This document shows positions 14,301 through 26,640 of a DNA stretch of 64,000 nt, one piece after another (within the stretch, counting starts at the first letter, position 1; every line of letters starts with the position of its first letter). Under the pieces are notes generated by a model, which was not told the DNA's origin, searched no databases, and saw only the letters and a program-made list of their open reading frames with translations. The stretch lies in NCBI GenBank assembly GCA_914767715.1, contig OU612070.1:12169501-12233500 (forward strand), written 5' to 3'. The position numbers and the translations under genes were made by a program. This DNA is from Membranipora membranacea (lineage: Eukaryota > Bryozoa > Gymnolaemata > Cheilostomatida > Membraniporidae).

Positions 14301-16151
14301 CTGATTAAAATAATAGTCCAATTTATTTTCTTGTATATTATAAAAAAACACAATGCTCTTTCTAAATAGTTTGGCATGCCAAGAGGCTGTATCAATAGGA
14401 ACTAACTTGCTGAATAATTGGACCTTTGCCCCTAGTTTGAAGCTGTGTTTAGACCCTGAGGTTAGATTCCATTGAGATTCGACAGCTCAACTGGGTGAAG
14501 GCTGATGGCAGCTACTTCAAATGCAGGCAAATTGGGTCATATTTGACCTAGGAAAATGTCATGTGCTAGTGGCCTTCACTCGTAGAAGATCATAATACAA
14601 AAATACAGAGGAGGTCATAAAAGCACTAATAGCAATAGTATTTATAATCTTTGCTAATAGGCTGTAATTTGACAAAAGTCTGCTTCTGTTGACCCAGGTT
14701 TATTTTACCAGTGCGTTGAACTTTTCCTAAAATGTTATGTACACTGAATTAGATTCTTCTCATGGAATGGAAATAGCATAATATCATCATACAGTTAGAA
14801 CAGTCAACATAGGGACTCATCTGACGTTGATCTGATTGGCTGTCCCTACTAGCATGAATTATGTAGCCTGAGAAATTGCCTTGTTTACAAATCTGCACAC
14901 AATATTAAAATGCCTTCAACGTCAATGATTTGGGCTTTCCTAGAATGCTACAAGGGACTGGCTTTTTTGATGTGCCCATTGTTTGGTAAAAGAAAGCTAA
15001 TGATGCTATTCTAGATATGGAATTCAATGGTTATGTACTACTTGAGAGAGATACTTGTGGTAAACATTCTTACAACTTTTCCAGGTTACCACAACACCAA
15101 GATTCTCACACTCTTTGAACCATGCACCAGGTTTATATTGATAGGGTTGCCTAAGTACATGCAATCGGAGGTGGTTTTGTCGACCTGCTCATCAAACTTC
15201 CGGAGAGCCTCAACAAAAGGTGGTTGATACTAGCCATAAAACAACATCCAAGCTTTCAAACAACAAACTCATACCATGACTTTACTCCTCGGTAGATATG
15301 GAGACTATAGCACAAAAGTTGGTCCCTAAAACCGTAAAACTTGTAGTTGCGCAGGTGGGGAAATAAGGAATTTACCAGTAGCCCATCCCAATGATTAAAG
15401 TAAAGTATAGCCTCAGATCTTTTAATTCAAGTACAATTGCCAGATTGGTGAGGAGTATAAAGGGAACACCACATCTAACAGGATTAGAAGATTATAGTGT
15501 GGTGGATGAGCACTTTATTTGTGTCACAAATCTCTCAAAGGCATTTCCTGCTGTAGTAGTATAAATTAGACTGGATACAGCGAAACATCAGCCAGTTAAA
15601 TTGCATTAAATATAAAATGTGACCTCTCTTATTGGGAAAGATTGATTCAACTCTAGTTTACACATCTGCCTACTTACTCCAAATGAGGAAAGTGATATTT
15701 CCCAGAGATTAATGTCTGCTATCCCAAACATGGCTCTGACCTTCATGGCGGAGGGGGTCAAGTGCAGGATCTGAGCCCAAATTTTACAGATATTAAATCA
15801 AGCTGCCTGGTGTACACGGCAAGTTCGCTGAACAAAAGTTGCAATAATATCATACCACATCTATTTCATGTGAAGCAATTGGAACATTTCGTTTGAATGC
15901 ATAGTTAGTGAAGTTTCTAGCATTAAATTCTGAAATTACCTCTGATAATTGACTTACAGGGTTTTTATGTTTGTAGGGATATTCCTTGGCACCGAAGTTA
16001 TCTCAGCCCCGAGGCAATAAGCCGTAATCCCATAGCCAGCAGTAGATTCGCAGAGACATTCTCCACACTCGTAATCGAATCCTTCAACAATGACGTTGCA
16101 CAATGAAAGTAAGATGGCCAGATGGAGAAGAGCGGTACTTTGGCGCGCCAT
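100..16151 (-). CDS. LGR copy A: type A leucine-rich-repeat GPCR, 3' end beyond window
   Basis: Glycoprotein-hormone-receptor-like LGR, read right to left. Sixteen coding exons: 16151-15958, 12895-12824, 12193-12119, 10754-10677, 10332-10252, 9849-9748, 7184-7116, 6494-6414, 4965-4833, 4186-4112, 3477-3309, 2921-2768, 2340-2135, 1773-1584, 1245-1058, 300-100. Every exon has the same length and phase as in copy B, all have AG/GT borders, and none contains a stop, so residues 1-689 are intact. They cover a signal peptide, a Cys-rich cap (GECLCES), eight LRR exons, the YPQHCCAF hinge motif, a tyrosine-rich hinge and TM1 to TM6. The TM3 end reads ITLERW and TM6 contains FTDFVCW. TM7 and the cytoplasmic tail would lie left of position 1. 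The N-terminal exon differs from copy B at roughly a quarter of residues, while TM exons 14 and 16 are nearly identical. It is probably a functional paralogue; an assembly artefact from the other haplotype is the alternative. Confidence 0.9.
317..585. repeat. AT-only low-complexity tract in LGR copy A intron 15
   Basis: About 270 bases almost entirely A and T, built of short ATTATA/TAATTA palindromic words. Copy B has a shorter, poorly alignable AT tract at the same intron position (about 56925-57070), so the tract predates the duplication but has turned over quickly. Confidence 0.75.
4295..4313. repeat. C19 homopolymer in copy A intron
   Basis: A run of 19 C in the intron between LGR copy A exons 9 and 10. 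It sits next to a small quasi-palindrome (GTCTGAGTCCCCCAGACTC, 4271-4289) inside a stretch that copy B lacks. On the other strand this is a G-run. Exact run length is prone to sequencing error. Confidence 0.8.
5039..5216. mobile_element. 162-bp insertion with 8-bp target duplication (copy A intron 9 side)
   Basis: The 8-mer CATACAAG occurs at 5039-5046 and again at 5209-5216. Copy B has it once at the matching place (near 53075-53085). The sequence between, 5047-5208, is therefore a copy-A-specific insertion with a target-site duplication. It contains a GC-rich patch with G runs at about 5160-5200 and the word GTCTGGGGGGCTCAGACT near its right end. I see no obvious terminal inverted repeat and no reading frame; family unknown. 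Confidence 0.6.
5294..5417. repeat. 62-bp perfect tandem duplication
   Basis: Two consecutive copies of a 62-base unit (5294-5355 and 5356-5417), each starting TACAACCAAATGGATGAAG and ending ATCATCTC. It lies in the intron between LGR copy A exons 8 and 9. Copy B does not show it, so it arose after the arms separated. Confidence 0.85.
9130..9246 (+). pseudogene. LINE reverse-transcriptase ORF, C-terminal scrap
   Basis: Plus-strand frame from 9130 to the stop at 9244-9246 encodes LPSGRYRT, then [16 protein letters not shown]. This matches the end of the LINE ORF at 58773 (LPSGRYTA and [11 protein letters not shown]). The motif is typical of the C-terminus of CR1/Rex1-like non-LTR retrotransposon ORF2. 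It lies antisense in intron 6 of LGR copy A; copy B has no counterpart. Only the 3' end of the element is recognisable, as expected from 5'-truncated insertion. Confidence 0.65.
11685..11697. repeat. C13 homopolymer in copy A intron 3
   Basis: Run of 13 C between LGR copy A exons 3 and 4. Together with the tracts at 4295, 28722 and 40904 it shows a recurrent poly-C/poly-G habit in this region. No function is evident. Confidence 0.75.
13275..13985. other. Copy-A-specific insertion in LGR intron 1
   Basis: The intron sequence on either side aligns with copy B (about 45360-45480), but about 700 bases here have no counterpart. The insert contains an imperfect internal duplication of AGAAAGTTTTGAGAAGTGAT (near 13520 and 13610). 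No terminal repeats or coding domain recognised. The edges are approximate. Confidence 0.45.
15958..16151 (-). other. LGR copy A exon 1: start codon, signal peptide, N-terminal cap
   Basis: ATG at 16151-16149, followed by a hydrophobic stretch ([17 protein letters not shown]) that fits a cleavable signal peptide, then a Cys-rich LRR cap ([10 protein letters not shown]). The exon ends in phase 2 at a GTAAGT donor. The start was chosen because the copy B ATG aligns exactly and the sequence upstream carries stops. Confidence 0.85.
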
Positions 16152-19085
16152 TGCCTTGTTTAAAAAGATTACCGATGCTGAGCAGGAAGCGATCTTCTAG
16201 AGGTATGACATGATCTTTATCTAGCCAAACTGGTGAGCCGAAGAGGAAAAAAACTCCAGCCTATTATCCTGACAAGAGAAGTTAAAATGAAGCTGCAATT
16301 GCTCTTCTTCATAGAGGAATCATTAAGATACATATTACTGTCCCCTTAATCTGTTGTGATAATTTATGTTCTGTGTATCATTCAATCTTTAGACTTCACA
16401 GCCAGCGGTAAAATATACTGACTGCGTAGACCTGATGTATTATGATATTATATAGAGAGTGAATTTATCTTCCTCAAATATGTGTTTGACAATGGCAGAC
16501 CGTGTAAACATATATTAGGTAACTTGCCTATCAATTATTCACACTGCACCAAACACTGTCAGCTAGCGGGATGTATACAGCCTTGCTAGATTGTTTGAAA
16601 ATGATATCACATCGCTTTTGTGTCGCCTTGGATATTTTAATTCGCAAGATATTGTGAAATTTAGATTTTATTACATTATTAAGGCTTCATGTGTTGGTGA
16701 AGACAAGCAGTGGATGTGAGTAATACCAAAACCTAGTACACAAACTCACTGCAAGGGTAACTGTCAGCAGAATCTAAAGCCTCATTTGAGCTCTAAAACT
16801 CATGGCCTCATCAAACAATTGATTGTCCCTATTAACCCTATTAATCAGTGTAGAAGCTGTTGTCCAGCTGTTAATAGCATTGCACCACAGGTGAAAATAA
16901 TTTCTTTTTTTGGATAACAGGCCAATCAGTATAATGGTACTAGATTCCAATTTGAGTTCCAATCTCCTAAAAACCTAGTCTCAGATATGAACCTCCCCAC
17001 GATTACTTCTATTCTAACACTGATAGGAACTGAGGTCAATTATAACACCAAAACGGACTGAGGTGACACAGGTTACAGATGTATACCTTGTAACAAAAGC
17101 CAGTGACTCACTGCAAAATCTGTCAGTAAGTTATCTTAAATCACACAATTTACACCTTGGTATCAATGATTCTGTGCTTGTAACTCACTGTGGTGTGAGC
17201 AATCACCATCGAAGAGTTTGTGAGATTGGTTTAATGAAATGTTTACATTATTTTGCACTGACTTAAGGTTTGTTAACACACCACAAACATACCTAGAAAT
17301 GACTCTCAAGGCCTTAAAAAAGGGTGACTCAGCCAATCTTGTGGGAAAATCACAACACAACCAAATATAGCAAAATTGCTTCTCACATGAAATCAATGTC
17401 AGTGTATCAACTATTCCTGTTTTAAAGTCCGAGTCTATAGCAGTGTTGGATACTCAGGCGAACTCTATGTAATTTTGAGGTCTCATAACAGCGCTAAAAG
17501 GTACAAATCATTTGGTGTTTGTGTTGTAAAAAACCGACTCAAACATAATATCTCAATCTTGTCTGCGTTAAGTCAGATGGGCAGTCATAGCCGGCAGCAC
17601 AGAAAGAAAAAACATGTCGGCGTTATCATCGGCATTATATTAAAGTTGTGATGGTTGAGAAGTTTCATCTACCCCAGATGTTTTGGGTGTGTGATACTCA
17701 CTACTGTGGAGACTAGCACCATCAATCTTTACTTTGTGTGTTACTCAACATCGTCAGCTCGGAGTGGCAGCAGCCATTTGTTTTATACTCTCAATTGCAA
17801 GGCTGGAATCATTCTGTAAAACCGAAATATATAATATTAACCAAATAAAATACAACAATCAACAACAATTATTGTGAACATATTTTTATTCAATTTTTAT
17901 TGCCTAGACTAGAATAAAATCAATAAAATCAAGAGGTATGCAGAATGAGGGGGCTGAAAATTCAATCAATAGTATGTGCTGGATTATCATTGAATTCAGT
18001 TTATGAACATTATCATGACTAGAAAAGCATTTTTGATCATCAAGAAAACATCATAAATTCTTTATGTACTGCAATATAAATATTTTAGATCCCATTCCCT
18101 TTAAATCCCATCAATACTCTTTATATGCGTGTAGGTTTGTATCTGGTCTCTTATTAGAACAAACCTTGAAGTGTTACCAAGTCAGAAAAGAATGATTTGT
18201 TCTGGTCGGGCTACACCCTTTGGGTTTCGCTAACTATCTAAATAGATAGATCTACACAGCAACTTATGTTTTTTTGAAGATAAAATTTTAATCTTGAGCC
18301 TAAAATAACCTCTGAAACTGAGCTAATTACCTAAAAACTCTTTGCACGGACAAGATATATCTGTATTTATATAGGCAAAAACAAGAGTTTCCCAATCAAG
18401 ACGGCCACCCTCAACCCTTAAAAGATCCTGCTGCTGTCCAAAAGGACACAAAGATTATCACCAATTAAATACTGAACAATTCTGTATTTATACCCATAAA
18501 ACCTCACACAAACTGTCTTACTAGATTTTATCAGTATCATATAACAAGTCTACATCCACTTTGTCTTGTCAGCTCAGATTGATTCCTCATAAAACTCTAA
18601 ATTATGAGCGAATTAAAATATCTCCATTAAGAGTACTCTTCTCAAGTCTGCTGATGTGATAATAAATTAGGTTTGTTAATTTTTTGGATTTGAATAATGA
18701 GGACCTGATGACAAGTCATGAAAGAGGGGATAACTTTATAACTTTGAATGTTGGTCTGGAATTACAAGAGTGAACATTTAGCCGTACGTGGTGGCGGTCA
18801 CCCATCTTTTTGTTAAAATCGTCTAAGACTAAGGTCTGATATTGCGGTGTTATCTTGATGGTACAATCTGACATCAATCTCAGCAGCGGTATGGTCAACA
18901 ACGCGTAAATGTAACAATCTTACTGACCTTGTAAGATCAGAGAGTTGGAGGTGAAAACTCCTTGCCTAGACCACAGCCAGCCCTTAAAAGCGTCCGGGAT
19001 CGCCATCGCCATCCCGGACGCTTTTAAGGGCTGGCTGTGGTCTAGACTACTTGCCCAGACTCCTTGCCCAGACTACTTGCCCAGA
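16152..19085. other. Intergenic between LGR copy A and BCS1L
   Basis: Holds the LGR copy A 5' flank (16152-16400, well conserved with 43280-43479), unique AT-rich DNA and a perfect hairpin at 18966-19045. Short open frames here (such as 18901-18716) have relatives in the right arm but with different lengths and contexts, and no recognisable protein. I found no RNA gene. Confidence 0.6.
18966..19045. repeat. Perfect 35-bp hairpin with 10-nt loop
   Basis: 18966-19000 and 19011-19045 are exact reverse complements around the loop CGCCATCGCC. The stem is GC-rich (GCGTCCGGGAT near the tip). It lies 41 bases beyond the BCS1L stop codon on the gene's 3' side, so it could be transcribed into the 3' UTR. 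The matching place in the right arm (39660-39690) has only single-copy sequence, so the hairpin is specific to this arm. Confidence 0.95.
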
Positions 19086-19098
19086 CTACTTGCTCGGA
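19046..19098. repeat. Short tandem array of an ACTACTTGCCCAG-like word
   Basis: About four imperfect copies of a 12-13 base word (ACTACTTGCCCAG, ACTCCTTGCCCAG, ACTACTTGCCCAG, ACTACTTGCTCGG) directly abut the hairpin and run into the BCS1L stop region. The right arm has one copy, so the expansion is local. Confidence 0.7.
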
Positions 19099-22000
19099 TC
19101 AAGACTAACCTTATGGCACATGAAATGACCTTGTATCATAGCAGGAGACACAGGATGAGGAAGCTTTGATATCTCGACAGCAAACTGAGTCACCTGATCT
19201 GCGTCAGCTTCCGGGTAAAACCTACTGAACATTCTTTGTAGCTGCCAGTCAGTGCAGTGACTGATCTCCTTAATATAATCCACTCGGCCAGGTCTAATCA
19301 GAGCTGGATCCAACCTGAAATAATATTAAAAAATTAGTTTTTGTCTAAAGGAGGAAAAGACGAGCGATAAAACTCAGTTCACACAGACGTAGACATCAAT
19401 AAATTTGTATTGTTGAAGACTCTCTTACATTAGTTGACAAGACATTGTTCGATTAACTTTACCAAAACCATTACCTCACATTCATCAAAGCAGTGATAAT
19501 AGTGATGCCACTTCCTTTTCTTGTGCTTAGTACGCTGAATTTATGGCTTACATACTTAACTATTATTCAAACGTAAGTAAACATAATCTTTAAGAGGAAA
19601 AACAACCACAATTGGACCAAATAATGGCATAATGAAAGGAATTTATATAGCCATAATTTTTTTGAATGGTAAACTATGATTGTGGGTCACATATCAAAGC
19701 CAGTTTGATGGCAAGTACTGTATTTTGTGTGGTATTTTCTCATATGTAGTACATCACATTAAGATACCGATACCGCCAGGATACAACATTTGTTACCCGC
19801 TCCACCGGAACTTGTTGCAGCAAAAGGTAGCGTGCCATAAATACTCCTAATGGGAGTTACGAAACAAGTCTAATTTTTGCACTTCAAATAAGGTGCCACT
19901 GCATAGAATCGACCAATCAGATGATTGAAAATTTAAATTTTCTCAGAAAAACAAGAAGTACTTCCTAAAGAACACTATCTATGGATTTGTCGCAATACTG
20001 CACACATATTATCATTTTTACCTGTCTATATGGTTTGTGGTCATGAATAGAATTCTTGCCTCTGATGAAGTCACACCATCCAAAGCATTCAACAGGCCAC
20101 TGAAAGTGAGAGCACCCATTCCTTCATATTTGCTTGGATCTAAAACATAAACAAAAACATAATATCAAGGATTTACTACCAGTTGGCTACAGCTCAGCAA
20201 GCTACCCACTTATGCAATCTTAATTCAATTAATCTCCATTCAATCCCCTATTTTTAAGCTCCAGTTTATCACCCAATGTTAAGTAAAAACAACAACATTA
20301 GAAGCGTGGAGATCTTTCAACAAGGTGTGCGGAAGTGGATCTGATATAAATAGATAATCTACAATACAGGTCACTCCAACCACAAATATTTATAAAACAA
20401 TAATAATCTCTTGATAATGCATATTATCCGATTATATTCAAAACATCTGAAGTCTTGCGGGTATGGTAAGCCAACAGACACACTTTCCAATGAACCTGAC
20501 ATTGATAAACCTCAGTCTATATACTAAACCTGTAACTGATTTAAAGGTAAATTATTTCATTAACGGGACGTACTCCAAGCAATCTTAGAAACTTCCTGTT
20601 TATGAAGATTGCAAAAACGCGAACAAATCAATCGACATTACTGGTAAGAAGAATTTAATTGCATAAATATAAATAAGCATTGTCAATACATTGTTTTTAT
20701 GGGATTGAGTTGGTTTATTTTCCTTTGACTTAAATTTCGATTGTAGTTGTATTTTTTGGTGCACATCAGGGAGAACATCTCCGGATGATGGTGATTATTA
20801 AAACAACTTGCAATGTAACCAATGTTCTAACGATATAAAATTAAAATTTCTTATAGCGAATATTAGCCGGGACTTCAGGATAACAACTACTTTTAAATTT
20901 CCTTTTTTTGAGTCACAAACTTTTATTTTGAGACCAAGGAGTTAAAGTCTTTAACTCCTTGTTTGGACACACAAGTTCTTTGTCATATGGTGGTTTTGGC
21001 ACCAAGCATTTCTAGACTTAGGCATTTTTGAATGTAAATGAGTTATGTCTTGGTGTTCAGCAGGTGTAACAAGATGTCTAACTATGGTGTCAGTGACTCA
21101 TAGCATAGCTAGAGGATCTTCAATAATACATAACTCTGATTACTGGCTTATATATACTACCCATACCTAGTAAATTAACAAATATTGAACTTACTGTAGA
21201 CTTAACTTACAGAATATTGACCTTACTGAGGATTGAACTTACTGTCCGTTGTTCTTACTGAGGTTTGTACTTACTGAAGGTTGTACTTACTCTCACTTGA
21301 TGGGTCTCTGCCAACAAAGGCAGCGTCTATATCCTCTAGTAGTATGATACTTTGATGCTCCGCGTGTGCTAACAGGTAATTCAGCCTATCATCACTTATA
21401 CCTCTGTCTCCGAGGCTTAATATCGATATGCTGTAGTCTAACTCCCCTAAAATAAACGGACAAAGTTTAATAAAACGCACCCTGTAAAAAAAGATAGCAG
21501 AAATTTCAGTTACCCTAGAGAAGTAAAAGATTAGCCAGACTCATGTTTGGTTAGGTTGGAGGCAATTCGATGTTTGCTATCACTAAATTTTGGCTAGCTG
21601 AGTCTATAAAGTAAAGATGGAGAGTAAATGTTAGATAGCTTCATCTAGGCTATGCTCGGCAAAGTGCTCTTTCTCCGTGTACTTTACGTTTTTATGCTAT
21701 ATTAGTTTTGGGGAGTAGACTGCCAGCTTTCTGCTTCTAGGTTTTCTCTGGCGTATCAAAGAGTTGGATAACTGCCAACACATTGTGTAGTTAATAGAGG
21801 AAAGCCAAAAATAAAGGTCGACATTTAATAAAATTGTTTGAATTGGCATAGGGAGCAGCCAAAATTGTGCTATTAAACAAAATTTCATGTTCGAAAACTC
21901 TTGACGATTCCAAAATCATAACCTTTAATGGATGAAATGTTGTTTGTTTGAGGCTGGTTTATGACCAAATATTACCAGGTCAATCACCGATTTGAAAAAA

Positions 22001-25000
22001 AATTATGTTCAGCGATCACTTTAAGGAAAAATATATCTATGCCTTGCAGTCCTTATGGGGTCTTGTAGCGGGCACTGATTTAGATTCCGTTCAATTTTGG
22101 GTGTAATTGCACATAATACCAGATAAAAAATATCATAACTTTGTCTGAAATGGTGAAGATCTTTACAAGCTAAATAAACATCTATTAGGATTTAATACTC
22201 CAAGGACGCATCATCCCATATATGCATATGAAATATAAAGGAGATATAATGTTAAATGTCTCATATTGACCTAGTCACAAGCTAAGTTACAATGATAAAG
22301 AAAAGTGGTTGATAATGAAATGCCTCTACCAGCTATCCCGCCACAGTTTGAGCGTTTAAACTACTGAGCACTAAGACTTAAGAATATGAGGTTGGTGAGT
22401 TGAGTGTATACCTGCTAGAGCTGTGATATAGCTACTTTTTCCACATCCTGGAGGTCCGTGTAGCAGGTAACCTCTCCTGTAAGGTATCCCTCTATCATGA
22501 TACCACTGAGGATTCTGTATAAACTCTCGTACATCCTCTACAATCCTCTCAGATATTCCGTTATCTAGTATCACTGAGTCAATAGGCCGCTTCCTTCTAT
22601 GGCTTTTACTGTATAAGTAGATGAAATATAAATTAGCCTGTGGTTCAGGCAGTATATTCAGGGCGTTGTTGGTATAATCTTGTAATTGAACATTTCCCTG
22701 TGATTTTGGTTATTGCTAGGATGGTGTTAACAGCTTTATATCTCAGATGAGTGTGTGGGGTATTGCTGAATTACAGGGTTATTGATATTGTATCCCCGTT
22801 CTGACCATGTCTTTGGTTGTTTGTTCTCAATTTTTGAACTCAAAAGCCAATCAAGACAATGCTAAGGCAGAAACCAAAAAGCCAGCACCTTTCATTCAGC
22901 AGTACAGCGCTATACAGCTGGTTTTGTATTTCAGTTCCCAATGGCTGACCTTATGTGTACCGACCAGACAATGTAGCTAATCATGACCTTGAACCATGTC
23001 ATTTTATGTTATATCAATCAATGTTTGATAAAATGTACTCTGAATAGTTGGTCTCCAATGAACAGACAACTCTCATAAAGGCCACAAAAAGTCCGCTATT
23101 GCCTCTGCAATCAGGTGAGACAATAACCAAGATCAAGTCTAAACCCCTCTGCTGCTGTCCACACTGACTTTTATATCATACTTATGACAGGTGTATATGT
23201 GATGAATGAAACCAATTTAAACAAAGTATGCCAACAGTGACAACCCTTAATCTTACAATTCACATCAATACTTTTTTTATAAAGATACCAAGGCTATATT
23301 TGTGGATTTGTAATACTCAGTGATACGCATACAACAAGTGTATCATGTGATCAGTAAGGTCTGTGACTAAGGCTATGAAAAACTTATGACATTACCCAAA
23401 TGGCTCCCAGTGGGACCCCTTGACGACATATATTGGTGTACGCCCCTGCGCTTTCTCTAAGGCTAGTTGCCTGGCTTCATCTAGCAGTTGAAAGTATATC
23501 ATCTTGTCTCTTCCAAAAGCTGTTAGTTTCACAGATTCCCACGGATCACCTTGTATGAATAAATTGATATAAGACAATAGTTTAATTATCAAGTGAGAAA
23601 AATGGATACGAAATCTTCCACAGATTTAATTTAAGAAGGTAATTATTGATCAATGATAAATAAATAAAAGGACCTCAGTGTGCTTGTCATTGCTATTTAA
23701 AAGTGTTGTTGTTCAAGTTTTCAACAAAATCCACCTGTCTTGAAGTCTTCAAAGGAAGAAAAACAGAGAGGAATTTGAAATACTGAAATTAGCAATTTTA
23801 ACAACACAATTTATCTAGGGTATCAAAAGATCAGTTATCTAAACAATTTGCGATCAAAGATGTCATAAAAATATGATATGAAAGCTGCCATCGAGAGTGT
23901 TTGCATATTTCATGTTCTATGATTATTTGAGCATCAGGATTCCCTTTGTAATATATACATTATCTAGTTTTGAAATGAGTAACCAAACAAATTTGGCAAC
24001 ATCATGCTGTACCGGTTTGAAAATGACAAGTACACCAATCAATTACTCAAACTTCCACAATCGGCATAGCCTATCAATATTTTTCATCACGCCCACACAT
24101 TTCTTTCAAGCGCTGGCTGTGTTGTGATTTGGAAAAAAATATGAACTACTTCTGCAAACAGCCAGTTGCTACCAAGTAAGAAACATAAAGCTTGTATTGA
24201 TCACTTATGATTTCCAATGAGACTGAGATCCATGCTCATCAGATCATGACTCAGGTGCTCTTCCATCTGAGCTCTGCCTGGTTATCATACTTACCAATAC
24301 CAGCAGCTCGTATCTCCCTGTTTCTCTCCACTTTTATCCATGTCGATTTGTATCTAGAATTGATCAAGGTGAGGAAGATTTCTCAACAATTGAAAACTGA
24401 CTGTACCCGATAAAGTGTCATGGACTCATGTACAGTTGATTATCAGGAACTGTTATTGAAAGAATAAGATTGAGACCAAAAACATGCTGGCCCTCAGCAT
24501 CGTTCGCCTCAAATGCCATGTCTCAGTTTCCAAAAGGTTTTTTATATAATTTGAGCTGGGGTTTGAGAGAGCATTATGGCACCAATGCCACTTGATTTGT
24601 CCGATGCAAAAATCTTGTCACCTCTTTTGAGTGATTTGCTACCATGAAATTATGAAGTCAGTAGTAGCGTCAACTCAGACACAGCATATCGGTCCCTCAG
24701 CTGAATCTCAATGCATTCTATTGTCATTTAATTCAGACTCTCCTCTATGAGGACAAAGTTTTGTGGTCTTTAGAGGTTGAAATAAGCGAAGCGCATTATA
24801 CTTGCTGAACTTACCTGAAATAATGGTCGCCTACACTGGGTAGGAAGTGATATTGAGCATGTATGGCTCCTGTCTCAGCCTCCATGAATGATGTCTCAAC
24901 GCCGAGATGCTGAGTACTTCTCTCAGCATGTCGACTTATCCATGTCAGAACCCATGGATAACTCTTATCTTTACTTGTAATCTCCAAAGACATCATGCAA

Positions 25001-26014
25001 TGTCTGTGGAAGAAAATGTTGGCATACTGAAACCCCTGAAAACAAAATAATATGAATCGATGAAGATATGAATTTTTTCGCCATTCAATTTACCTTCCAA
25101 CCAAAAAGGATATGGTCACATAATTATAATTGTATTTTCAGCTCAACCCTCATATAGTGGTAGTGAGCCAATCTAGGGTTATGTATGGAGAAGTATAGCG
25201 CCACTACTAAACCACTCTGTTCGAATGAGGGTGATACACATACACAGTGGGAACAGCATACAATACCTCGCATCACCTAAAAATTCGCCAAAAACCAAAA
25301 TAATTTCCTTGCAATGGTTAATTCTAATGATATCACCTAGTTTGAGGGCCAAAGCGCTGCTCGTTTGGCATTTAAGCAAGCATTGAACTCCTTGATTCAA
25401 AGGATATCCACAGACCAAGTCATTATATAGTCTGGCAGTACTGCCGTACCAAGTCAAGATTTCAAGAGTGGAAAACTTCATAGATTTCTCTGGAACAAAT
25501 TGTTGATACACTGAGAATTGCTCAGGCACTACTACAAGGGGTATGGCGTAAACTGTACAAGCGCACTGTTATATAGTATACTGAAATAAATAACATAAAC
25601 GCGGCTGTTTATTGGGCTTGTACAGCACAGTCCAGTCCATACCACTCATATTCATCTTACCTGATCACGAGTGACTATTCTGATGGCATCAATCAATTTC
25701 TACCAGAGAAAGCTGTAGAGTTTTCCAGACATTTTGTGATATAGAATGGAACGCCACAAAATCTCACTTGAAACACTTGAGCCCTCGAATCAAATAGATA
25801 CAGCTGTTGGATATCAATTGCTATCTATGGTCTGAATGTATTAGTCTGACAAGGTAATACAGCAAGATTGCATTCATTTACCAAATTGATTGAAGGCTAG
25901 CTTGCCACAAACCTTTCTGCCCACTGCTGCAGCTGCCCCAACACCAAACAATCCTGCTCCAGCTCCAAAGTATGGATTGTCCTGCAATGATGCAATCAGA
26001 TCTCTAATACCCAT
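19086..26014 (-). CDS. BCS1L: BCS1L, mitochondrial AAA chaperone for complex III (intact copy)
   Basis: Inner-membrane AAA protein that translocates the folded Rieske Fe-S protein into complex III. Eight exons: 26014-25913, 25035-24815, 24353-24295, 23549-23396, 22608-22412, 21446-21291, 20139-20022, 19314-19086. They sum to 1,236 bases (411 aa plus stop; human about 419). The start [19 protein letters not shown] leads into a Gly/Ala-rich TM segment (about 17-46), as the family inserts without a cleaved presequence. The BCS1-specific domain follows ([15 protein letters not shown]). Walker A is GPPGCGKSS at about 230-238, Walker B IILLEDID at about 278-285, and the arginine motif [11 protein letters not shown] begins near 338. 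The last exon reads through a potential donor at 19109 to a stop giving ...HKVSLDPSK, which is shorter than the human tail; a further small exon cannot be excluded. A noncoding 5' exon boundary is likely near 26043. Confidence 0.93.
25913..26014 (-). other. BCS1L: BCS1L exon 1: start codon and membrane anchor
   Basis: Encodes 34 residues, including [22 protein letters not shown], the beginning of the single TM anchor. It ends in phase 0 at AAAG|GT. An AG acceptor about 30 bases upstream of the ATG (near 26044) suggests a 5'-UTR intron. The ATG of a five-codon upstream ORF follows that acceptor. Confidence 0.8.
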
Positions 26015-26640
26015 CCTCCTCACCTTACTAGCTTAATGTTCATCTGAAAAGTGAAAGACAAATATCAAACCCATATATAAATAAATATATAATAAGTTTG
26101 TGAAAGAAGTGTTACGGAGTGATTTGCCTTTTCATACCGACAATTATATGTTGGTACATCGCCTATTGGGCACCTGGGCATCAATTATTCTGAGGGAGAC
26201 AAACCACCATGAACCACATACCAATAATGGCGATTAAATCATAACGATACACCAAAACACCATTTTAGACTTTGGCAGATCAGGTTCTATTTAGTGATGT
26301 TCGAAAGGTAACGTTAACTCGCATAGAAAATTCTTTGAGAAAAAATCTTTTTTTCTAACTGTATGCCCTAAATGTGATTTATAATCGGAATCTTAATTAC
26401 GCTAATCTTGACAACAATCATCCGACAATTTTCACCTCGATACGAGGCTGTTCCATGGCATGATAACCCCGTGATGACTTCATATCCTATGGTTGTCTTT
26501 TCAAAAGGTCAAATAGCCAAATTGTATTTGTTTAAACAGGTGCCCTTATCATAGAAGTAGCCATACATGTATCCGTCTGACTAAATCAACCTGGTTGCGT
26601 GGGAATTTGTGTCGCTGCAGCCATGATCACAAACTATAGT

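Larger units (their letters stand above)
1..22215 (-). repeat. Left arm of the large inverted duplication
   Basis: Aligns in reverse complement with about 36690-57731. Anchors: LGR exon 16 (100-300 against 57431-57631), exon 1 (15958-16151 against 43480-43673), and BCS1L exons 8, 7 and 6 (19086-19314 against 39430-39660; 20022-20139 against 38303-38412; 21291-21446 against 37440-37591). BCS1L exons 1-5 have no partner, so the arm ends inside intron 5, near the shared word GGAGTATTAAATCC. The left end is cut by the window. Introns differ by many indels and substitutions, so these are not recent identical copies. Confidence 0.92.

Noticed and set aside
18281-18420. Minus-strand frame QQDLLRVEGGRLDWETL as a possible last BCS1L exon
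   Set aside because: The right-arm counterpart (near 41351) diverges in sequence and stops early, and the peptide does not resemble the BCS1L C-terminus.
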